Shown here piece after piece: positions 1 to 5,840 of a stretch of 22,655 nt of DNA. The DNA is taken from positions 1-22,655 of IMG/VR virus record IMGVR_UViG_3300025128_000372. The stretch is one strand, 5' to 3'. Positions within the stretch are counted from its first letter, which is position 1, and each line of letters begins with the position of its first letter. The notes below the pieces were generated by a model. It was not told the DNA's origin and searched no databases. It worked only from the letters and a program-made list of their open reading frames with translations. The position numbers were made by a program, and so were the translations under genes. Source of the DNA: a virus.

Positions 1-1
1 T

Positions 2-100
2 GACAAGAAGGCTATCTTCAAGGCGGCTAGCGCGGCCCAGAAAGCGGTCAACTGGCTAAACGATGCAGTGGACAACGAAAGGAAAGAGGAGGCCGCATAG
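2..100 (+). CDS. C-terminal fragment of an unrecognised protein
   Basis: An open frame enters from the left edge and ends at a TAG at 98-100, giving the last 32 residues of a protein that starts outside the window. The tail is alanine- and charge-rich (it ends ERKEEAA) and looks helical. It is in a plausible operon position, 22 bases before the next start, and the next gene's ribosome-binding site lies just after its stop. No function can be assigned from so short a piece. Confidence 0.5.
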   Translation, partial: DKKAIFKAASAAQKAVNWLNDAVDNERKEEAA

Positions 101-122
101 CGGCTCCTTGGAGGACAAGACA

Positions 123-623
123 ATGACATACGCAGTTATAACATCAAAAAGCGCTTGGCTTAGTCAGGAGTTTGGGCAGAGCTATACGCAACGTGTTTTC
201 GATATAACCGAAAATGAATTAGAGCAGGCTGTTGGTCGATACACCAGGGGGCAAAGAAAAGGATTACTTCGCGGGTGCTTGCACTGGTGGCTGGTCGAGA
301 AAGGTGGCTGGTCGTACTACGACAACAATACTTATGGCGAAAGGAAGGAAGGGACAGTTGTGCTTCCAAAAGAGCGTGGCGGCTTTCATGTGCTTGGCTG
401 GGGCGGTGAGCTTTTGCTAGGGCATCGCGATTATGCGACAGATGCTATTTTAAACAACCGAGAGTACCTGTCAGACGCAGAGTGCGCGAAGCTTGGCGAC
501 ACGGAAGCGACATTCAAGCCTGCCTTTGGCTCCAAGTACACCACAGATAAAAGTGGCGACTGGTGGCACAGAATCAATTTTGGCAGACCTGACCCTAACA
601 ATCATACAAAGGGGGCTGAGTAG
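123..623 (+). CDS. Hypothetical protein, 166 residues
   Basis: I do not recognise this protein. I chose the ATG at 123 because GGAGG lies at 110-114 with an 8-base gap. The in-frame ATG at 63 falls inside the preceding gene and has no good ribosome-binding site. The product is rich in tryptophan, tyrosine and glycine (for example LHWWLVEKGGW near residues 52-62 and GDWWHRINFG near the end). It has no membrane segment or signal peptide that I can see, so a small soluble globular protein is likely. It ends at a TAG whose last base is the first base of the next gene's GTG, which suggests translational coupling. Its position before the terminase genes would fit an accessory or late-control function, but that is only context. 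Confidence 0.6.
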   Translation: MTYAVITSKSAWLSQEFGQSYTQRVFDITENELEQAVGRYTRGQRKGLLRGCLHWWLVEKGGWSYYDNNTYGERKEGTVVLPKERGGFHVLGWGGELLLGHRDYATDAILNNREYLSDAECAKLGDTEATFKPAFGSKYTTDKSGDWWHRINFGRPDPNNHTKGAE

Positions 624-967
624 TGAGAGATACATTGAAAATATTATGCAAGAAGCTCGACGCAGAACGACCGGAGGATGTATTGCCGGAGGACGAGCAG
701 GATCTTTTGGAGTCGTATCTGTACGAGAACGGGTGGCTGGCAGTCATCCCTGACGAGCGAGAGCATGAGACAGACAAAGATTATGATGCTCGCGTAGATC
801 AGCACAGGGAGGCGGCAGAGCGTTTGTTTTGCGAGGCGATGGCGGAAGGTACGAAAGAGTCCGCTATTCGCTATGTGGAGTTTCTCAGGGCTACTGTGAT
901 GGAGAATTACACGCAGAAGCTAGAGTATTACCTGGACGGTGCTAACAATTATAAGTTTCTTAATTAA
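623..967 (+). CDS. Hypothetical acidic protein, 114 residues
   Basis: Starts at a GTG overlapping the previous stop by one base (TAGTG at 621-625). A purine-rich GGGGGCTGAG at 611-620 serves as ribosome-binding site. The product is strongly acidic and predicted helical. An N-terminal stretch of about 30 residues (PEDVLPEDEQDLLESYL) is followed by a glutamate- and aspartate-rich middle and an aromatic C-terminal end (LEYYLDGANNY). I recognise no motif. It is the last gene before the non-coding region, after which the packaging genes begin, so it may close the upstream transcription unit. Confidence 0.6.
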   Translation: MRDTLKILCKKLDAERPEDVLPEDEQDLLESYLYENGWLAVIPDEREHETDKDYDARVDQHREAAERLFCEAMAEGTKESAIRYVEFLRATVMENYTQKLEYYLDGANNYKFLN

Positions 968-972
968 GCGTC

Positions 973-1053
973 TGTCATGTTTGTCATAGAGTATGACATA
1001 CGCAAGTGATTGTTAATAAAGGAAATAAAAAAGTTGTGACAAACGTTGTGACA
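973..1053 (+). promoter_or_regulatory. Operator-like array of TGTCA/TGACA motifs
   Basis: TGTCAT occurs at 973-978 and 982-987. The second copy forms a perfect 7-base inverted repeat TGTCATA-GAG-TATGACA at 982-998. GTTGTGACA then occurs twice with a 12-base period, at 1033-1041 and 1045-1053, and the first copy sits in the palindrome TTGT-G-ACAA (1034-1042). Five related half-sites in about 80 bases look like binding sites for a dimeric repressor or activator. A TTGTGA (1046-1051) with TATGGA 17 bases downstream is a weak promoter-like pair. The protein that would bind is not in the window. Confidence 0.35.
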
Positions 1054-1111
1054 GAAGATCCAATATGTTATGGAACAATAAAGGGGAGTGGGACTCCACC
1101 GAGGGAAGTTG

Positions 1112-1138
1112 CATAGAGATAACTGCAATTATCTTATG
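1112..1138 (+). repeat. Inverted repeat, 10-base-pair stem with one bulge
   Basis: CATA (1112-1115) pairs with TATG (1135-1138) and AGATAA (1117-1122) with TTATCT (1129-1134). One G bulges at 1116 and the loop is six bases. The stem is AT-rich and is not followed by a T-tract, so it is unlikely to be an intrinsic terminator. It could be a leader-RNA hairpin or a protein-binding site. Confidence 0.4.
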
Positions 1139-1195
1139 TCCTCACTTCATCTCAAAAACTGTGTACGACCACGCAGTATTTACCTGATCTCCTGT

Positions 1196-1228
1196 GCGTT
1201 GCGGCCCTTGTAATTTCATGCGTAACGC
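1196..1228 (+). repeat. Inverted repeat GCGTTGCG / CGTAACGC
   Basis: Positions 1196-1203 and 1221-1228 pair over 8 base pairs (one G-U if transcribed) around a 17-base loop. It lies between the AT-rich motif array and the small terminase gene. Its role is unknown. A structured leader or a packaging-site element are both possible. Confidence 0.3.
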
Positions 1229-1241
1229 GAAAGCAGGCAAC

Positions 1242-1285
1242 ACCTCCTCCACTCTTAAACAGTCGGGGGTGAAAGGTCAGGAGGT
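1242..1285 (+). repeat. Perfect 7-base inverted repeat pairing a Shine-Dalgarno-like AGGAGGT with ACCTCCT
   Basis: ACCTCCT at 1242-1248 is the exact complement of AGGAGGT at 1279-1285, with 30 bases between. AGGAGGT is an ideal ribosome-binding sequence and ACCTCCT matches the anti-Shine-Dalgarno end of 16S rRNA. No ATG, GTG or TTG follows at normal spacing (the first TTG is at 1302), so no gene obviously uses it. The small terminase start at 1343 has its own purine-rich site at 1332-1338. Confidence 0.35.
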
Positions 1286-1342
1286 CGATATTTTCTACCC
1301 ATTGATTTACAATGCCAAAAGGGTCCATTCCGAGAGGGCAAA

Positions 1343-1777
1343 ATGGCTAAAAAATCAAGGGTTAAGCGCATTGGCAGGCCAACAAAAGAGCTAGATCCAA
1401 ATGTCGTATATCGTCTGTGCTTGCTGGGACTATCTCAACAAGAACTTGCAGATACGCTGGGAATCTCACTGGCTACTGTAAAGAACAAGCGTAACCCAGA
1501 CCATCCATCACACGATCCAGAGTTTTTAGCCGCATGGACGCGAGGCACAACCGACGCTGATAGCCGAGTAGCTCTGAGTATGTATGAGCAGGCGTTATCC
1601 GGCAATGTAACTGCTGGTATGTTCATCCTGAAAAACAAACGGGCCGCGAACTGGCAGGAGAAACAGCACATAGAGCATAGCTCCGAGACCCTGAGCGATT
1701 TAATCGGGAAACTAGAGGATAGTTACTACGAGCAGGAAGAAGAGTTAAATGGCAAAGAAACAAGCCATCAACACTGA
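1343..1777 (+). CDS. terS: Terminase small subunit
   Basis: This protein would recognise phage DNA for packaging and recruit the large subunit. The 144-residue length is typical. The N-terminus (residues 3-13) is basic, followed by a helix-turn-helix at about 20-50 with the pattern LSQQELADTLGIS then a recognition helix. The middle (about 60-105) has the usual small-terminase pattern of an F-x-x-A-W-T-R-G segment, an AL-x-x-YEQAL-x-G segment and a LKN-x-x-A-x-x-W segment. The tail (about 115-135) is acidic. The ATG at 1343 has GAGAGGG at 1332-1338. The gene overlaps the large terminase gene by 29 bases. Such overlap and order are standard for terminase pairs. The family is assigned by pattern and context; an unrelated HTH regulator is the less likely alternative. 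Confidence 0.85.
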   Translation: MAKKSRVKRIGRPTKELDPNVVYRLCLLGLSQQELADTLGISLATVKNKRNPDHPSHDPEFLAAWTRGTTDADSRVALSMYEQALSGNVTAGMFILKNKRAANWQEKQHIEHSSETLSDLIGKLEDSYYEQEEELNGKETSHQH

Positions 1778-3143
1778 TGCGGTAGAGCGGCTCAAGGTCT
1801 GGCGTGAACACCCAGACATATTCGTACAAGACCTGTTCAAATGTCATATCGAGGAGTGGCAACGAGAAGCGCTGAAGAGCATAGCGACTCACGATAAGGT
1901 AAGTATCCGGTCTGGTCACGGGGTCGGTAAGAGCGCCCTGTTAAGCTGGGTAATATTATGGTTTATCTCTACCCGCTCGGATGCCAGAGTACCGTGTACT
2001 GCACCATCGAGCCATCAGCTATCAGACGTACTGTGGGCCGAGCTACTGAAATGGCTGAGAAAAGCGCCAGACTGGTATCAGTCACAGTTTGAAATGTCCG
2101 CAGACAGGGTGAGGATGGGTTCTAGCTATGCTGTGGCCCGTACAAGCAGGAAAGAACAACCCGAAGCATTGCAGGGATTCCACGCAGAAAACTTGCTGTA
2201 TATCGTAGACGAAGCTAGCGGCATCCCAGAGAACGTGTATGAGACGGCAGAGGGAGCGCTGTCAGGGGAAGGGGCCAAGATTATGATGACGGCTAACCCG
2301 ACAAGGGTATCCGGTTACTTCTATGACTCGCACCACAAGATGAGGAACCGATGGAAAACAATGGTAGTGCCGTGTACGGATAGCACTCAGGTATCGAAGA
2401 CCTACATCGAGGATATGCTGGCGCGATGCGGTAACGACCCAGACTCAGACATTTACAGGGTGCGCGTTCTGGGGGAGTTCCCTAAGAGCGAGTCCAACGG
2501 TGTTATTCCGCTCGACCTAGTGATAGCGGCATATGATAGACCTGTTGAACAGATCAAGACAGTAATGCCCGTCTGGGGCTTGGACGTAGCCAGATTCGGC
2601 ACTAACAAGACAGCCTTAGTGAAACGTCACGCAAATATTGTAAAGTCCGTAGAGACGATTACAAACAGGGATACGATGTATGTGGCTGGTTGGGTGATGC
2701 AACAGTATGAGGACGCGAACAGTGACGATAGACCAGCCGTGATTAACATCGATAGTATCGGCGTGGGGGCTGGGGTAGTAGACAGGATGAGAGAGCTAGA
2801 TGTTCCTGTCCAGGGAATCAATGTAGGTGAACAGCCATCCGGCAAGGACCGCTATGCAAACCTGAGAGCAGAGCTATGGTGGAGAGCCAGGGAATGGCTA
2901 GAGCAACGGGACACACGGGTAGAGAGCGAGGATCTAGGCGCTGAACTAACCGAGGTCCAGTTTAAGATTACCTCCACGGGAAAAATACAGATCGAATCAA
3001 AAGATGATATGCTAAAGCGCGGTGTGACATCACCGGACATCGCAGACGCTTTTGTGCTGACATTTGCTGGCGCAGAGCGCAGACGGGGGCTAGGCAGGTA
3101 CGCCGTTAAAGAACGCAAACAATCAGCAGGGTGGGCGGCATGA
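1749..3143 (+). CDS. terL: Terminase large subunit (ATPase-nuclease DNA-packaging motor)
   Basis: This is the motor that pumps DNA through the portal and cuts the concatemer. At 464 residues it has the two-domain layout of the family. The N-terminal ATPase carries a Walker A motif GHGVGKS (residues 56-62) and a Walker B VDEAS with D154-E155. A coupling-type MTANPT segment follows. The C-terminal RNase H-like nuclease has acidic residues at expected places: D279 in GLDVARFG, D335 in NIDSIG, and D430/D433 in SPDIADAF. The start overlaps the small subunit gene, and the stop overlaps the next start as ATGA (3140-3143), so translation is coupled both ways. All key catalytic positions appear intact. 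Confidence 0.95.
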   Translation: MAKKQAINTDAVERLKVWREHPDIFVQDLFKCHIEEWQREALKSIATHDKVSIRSGHGVGKSALLSWVILWFISTRSDARVPCTAPSSHQLSDVLWAELLKWLRKAPDWYQSQFEMSADRVRMGSSYAVARTSRKEQPEALQGFHAENLLYIVDEASGIPENVYETAEGALSGEGAKIMMTANPTRVSGYFYDSHHKMRNRWKTMVVPCTDSTQVSKTYIEDMLARCGNDPDSDIYRVRVLGEFPKSESNGVIPLDLVIAAYDRPVEQIKTVMPVWGLDVARFGTNKTALVKRHANIVKSVETITNRDTMYVAGWVMQQYEDANSDDRPAVINIDSIGVGAGVVDRMRELDVPVQGINVGEQPSGKDRYANLRAELWWRAREWLEQRDTRVESEDLGAELTEVQFKITSTGKIQIESKDDMLKRGVTSPDIADAFVLTFAGAERRRGLGRYAVKERKQSAGWAA

Positions 3144-5713
3144 GCGTATTAGACGTACTTGGAAGGCAAATAGGGGAAGGCTTGTTAGCGCCACCGCAGA
3201 GAATAGGGGAGCCAACTCCTACAAGGAATGTGCTAGGGATTAATCACCCGCTTGCAGAATCCAGCCCAGTTGCCCGCATCCCGATATCGATGATTCCAGG
3301 CGTGGGAAGCTTCGCCTCCGGTTATATGCAGGAAGATGTTGCAACGTTAGGCCAACCAGAAGAAACATTGTTTAACATTTCGCCTTCGCCTGACAGCACG
3401 AGAGATCCTCGATATTTCCCATTGGCAGACGGCGCAGATATAACAAACCATGACCTAGCACGATTTGGTCTGGCGACCGACGCATGGGATTGGGTTCCTG
3501 GGGCGGCGGTAGTTGGAGGCATGGCAACCACAGCAGGGGCGCTTGGACGAGCGCTGAAAGGCGATGCCGTGTCCAGCGATGCTTCCGTAATGGATGCGCT
3601 TGGACCATTTATGATTGATCCAAAAGCGAGCATGGTGTCGCAGGTAGGGGATCAAGGCGTACCTAAAGTTGATGCCGTGAGTGCTCAAAGGGCCGCAAGA
3701 AATGTAGACGCGCCTACGGTTCAAGTATCGAGCGAGGCATTGCCATCTACAGGATTGATAGAGGGCAGGATGATCAAGCAAATGCCGATTGACCTACAGG
3801 ACGAGTACGAGAGGCAGGTGCAGGAGATAATCGGTCCATCGCTATACGACAAGCTAGGGCTAACGGTTGTTGATGAGGCAATAGCGCCGTCGAAGTACGA
3901 CGGGCATCAGGGAAGGTCATTACAAACGATGCTGGAGGCGCAGACAGAGGTCAACGAAGCAGGCGACATTGTTTTAACGCAAGCTTATAAGAAAAAAATA
4001 TTAGAACTGGCGGCGGCGCGAGGGTTTTTACAAGACCAAGACGCTGTGACTATGAACTTTGCTGTTCCCTTGAGGTCTTCAGAGGACGTAGGTGTCGGCT
4101 ATATATCGTATGGTCGGGTTATTACCGACGATGAAATGCGCTTTTTCGACGAAACGTTAGATGAGTTAGGCGCAAAAGATGATACAATAGCGCGGGTCAC
4201 TACACCGAAAGGCATTAAGTTTCTGAACCTTGGAATGGATGGCGAGGAGTTCCAAGACTTGATGCAAACGGTTGGTGACAAAGCAGACCAAAAGATAGCA
4301 TTATTCAAAAATGATTTAGGCGAGGAGATGGACTATGGCTATATCGGAGGATCAGACTGGCGCGGCGGGCAAGAAGCCTATCAAAAGATCGCGGCTGATA
4401 TGGGGGACGCAGGAGATGGCAAACGAGGCCAACCTTGGTGGAGTGCAGATGACGAGTTCATTTCGCTCAAGGAACGCATCCTCGAACACAGAAGGCAATT
4501 CGTCAAGGACAACCCGCTCCCAGAAAAAACAATAAGAAATATTGCGGACGAAAACGATGCCCGTTACCAAAGAGAAGGTCTAACTCTTGAGTTAAAGGAC
4601 CAATCCGACGAGGCTATGGATGTCTTGGCAAGCCGTATGTTTGACGAGGCATTAGGCGTTCTTCGCGGCGGAGACAGGACAGGCAGGGGTTGGTATACGA
4701 GCAGGTATGACCAAGCATTAGGTGAGCTTGCCGTAAAAATACCGGAGCTAGACCTAGAGACCAAGACCCAGAAAGACCTGTACACTACGCTGACAGGGAT
4801 ATTCTCTGACGGCACGGCTATCCAGCCCAACACAGAGCTTGCGGTTAATCAGTACAGGGATTTTCTACGCACGGGTAAAGTCAATGCGATGACTCCCACA
4901 GCGGGCGGTGAGCGAAACAAATCATTTCGCAATAACCTCAACAAGCTACAGGACTTAATAGACGACAAAGGTCTAGAAGGGGCTATGGAGTTTCTGGATG
5001 GGTTCAGCACAACCAGAGACCTACAGAAACTAACGAACCGCAATATCGGTTATTTGCAAGACCAGCGGTTGCCCAACTCCGTCATCTTTGGCGACAAAGT
5101 GGGCGTATTCATGGCGAACCTTAAAGGACACCCAGACTATCTGACAATGGATAGGTGGTGGAATCGCACGGTGCATCGCTTGCGTGGGCATATGGGGGAT
5201 GAGCCAAGTGAAAAAGGACTCAAACGGTTTAGGGCATTGCTCGGTCAAGAAAAAGAAGCGGAGTTAATGCGAAAGGCTGGGCATGGGCCGCAATATACCC
5301 CAGCGGCTCGAAGGAAAACATTGACCAAAGAAGCACGGCGGTTATCGAAGCAATATGGGAAAAAAGATTTTAAGGACGGAACCCCTCTAGAAGTAGCGGC
5401 TAACACTATCTTTAAGGCCGAGATGGGTTTACGAGATGTTGCGAAAAGCGGCGGAGAGAAGAAATTTCAATTAGACCTAGCGCGAAAAGTAGCAGAGCGT
5501 TTTAGACAAGACACAGAATATTCAGATATGACGGCGGCGGATTTACAAGCCATTATGTGGTTTGCAGAGAAGCGGCGCATGAAAGAGTTTGGAAGTAGGG
5601 ATGCGAAAGGCTCAGAGGAGCTAGACTTTAGGGATGCGGTGGAGAGATTGCCCCCAAACGTGCTAGACCCCTCTTTGAAAAATGCCCCTGGACCAAGCCC
5701 ATTAAGCCCATAA
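3140..5713 (+). CDS. Large polyvalent-type phage protein with HhH-GPD-like segment, 857 residues
   Basis: No single known enzyme matches the whole protein. I start it at the ATG at 3140 (ATGA overlap with terL) rather than the GTG at 3131. Residues 1-60 are predicted partly amphipathic with a glycine-rich stretch, and a short Ala/Gly hydrophobic segment lies near 120-140. The middle is charged and mostly helical. Residues 648-683 contain G-x-K-V-x-x-F-x-x-N-L-x-G, then L-T-M-D-R-W-W-x-R. This resembles the core of phage HhH-GPD-like (DNA-glycosylase-fold) domains I recall from large phage polyvalent proteins. A later MTAADLQAIMWFAEKR segment also recurs in that kind of protein. The C-terminus is basic and then proline-rich. 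Its place between terminase and portal suggests a virion-associated or co-injected protein. The domain call is recalled from sequence pattern and needs a profile search. Confidence 0.55.
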   Translation: MSVLDVLGRQIGEGLLAPPQRIGEPTPTRNVLGINHPLAESSPVARIPISMIPGVGSFASGYMQEDVATLGQPEETLFNISPSPDSTRDPRYFPLADGADITNHDLARFGLATDAWDWVPGAAVVGGMATTAGALGRALKGDAVSSDASVMDALGPFMIDPKASMVSQVGDQGVPKVDAVSAQRAARNVDAPTVQVSSEALPSTGLIEGRMIKQMPIDLQDEYERQVQEIIGPSLYDKLGLTVVDEAIAPSKYDGHQGRSLQTMLEAQTEVNEAGDIVLTQAYKKKILELAAARGFLQDQDAVTMNFAVPLRSSEDVGVGYISYGRVITDDEMRFFDETLDELGAKDDTIARVTTPKGIKFLNLGMDGEEFQDLMQTVGDKADQKIALFKNDLGEEMDYGYIGGSDWRGGQEAYQKIAADMGDAGDGKRGQPWWSADDEFISLKERILEHRRQFVKDNPLPEKTIRNIADENDARYQREGLTLELKDQSDEAMDVLASRMFDEALGVLRGGDRTGRGWYTSRYDQALGELAVKIPELDLETKTQKDLYTTLTGIFSDGTAIQPNTELAVNQYRDFLRTGKVNAMTPTAGGERNKSFRNNLNKLQDLIDDKGLEGAMEFLDGFSTTRDLQKLTNRNIGYLQDQRLPNSVIFGDKVGVFMANLKGHPDYLTMDRWWNRTVHRLRGHMGDEPSEKGLKRFRALLGQEKEAELMRKAGHGPQYTPAARRKTLTKEARRLSKQYGKKDFKDGTPLEVAANTIFKAEMGLRDVAKSGGEKKFQLDLARKVAERFRQDTEYSDMTAADLQAIMWFAEKRRMKEFGSRDAKGSEELDFRDAVERLPPNVLDPSLKNAPGPSPLSP

Positions 5714-5725
5714 AGGAGTATTATC

Positions 5726-5830
5726 ATGGCATACGGTGGATATAAAGCGACGACAAAACCCAAAGCAAAAGCCCCCAAAAAAAAGAAAAAGACGAAGAAA
5801 ACGACGATGAAGGGCAAAAAAAGCAAATAA
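5726..5830 (+). CDS. Tiny lysine-rich basic protein, 34 residues
   Basis: A 34-residue frame with a good ribosome-binding site (AAAGGAG just after the previous stop) starts 13 bases after that stop and ends 10 bases before the portal gene. It begins MAYGGYK, and 15 of its 34 residues are lysine, including a run of five at 18-22. Such a peptide should bind nucleic acid or an acidic surface. It could condense DNA in the capsid or act in packaging, but this is inference from charge. An A8 run (5777-5784) next to A5 makes the reading frame sensitive to slippage or sequencing error. Conserved spacing on both sides argues that it is real. Confidence 0.6.
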   Translation: MAYGGYKATTKPKAKAPKKKKKTKKTTMKGKKSK

Positions 5831-5840
5831 GGAAAGCGTC

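Larger units (their letters stand above)
968..1342 (+). other. Non-coding region with several inverted repeats before the terminase genes
   Basis: This 375-base stretch has no convincing gene. The first 120 bases are AT-rich and hold a cluster of TGTCA/TGACA motifs. The rest holds inverted repeats at 1085-1097 (GGAGT/ACTCC, 3-base loop), 1112-1138, 1196-1228 and 1242-1285. No tRNA fold was recognised. The position directly before the small terminase gene would suit a late promoter with its control sites, a packaging (pac/cos) site, or a structured leader of the late mRNA. The sequence alone does not decide between them. Confidence 0.6.

Noticed and set aside
123-1004. Exact 12-base repeat ATGACATACGCA at 123-134 and 993-1004
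   Set aside because: Several chance 12-base matches are expected in a window of this size. One copy is coding and the other is part of the operator-like palindrome.
1285-1313. TACAAT at 1308-1313 as a -10 box for the terminase genes
   Set aside because: No -35-like sequence lies 16-18 bases upstream, so the single hexamer is not enough.
1194-1394. A 66-residue GTG-started frame in the region before the small terminase gene
   Set aside because: It overlaps the start of the well-supported small terminase gene by 52 bases, has no ribosome-binding site, and its composition looks random.
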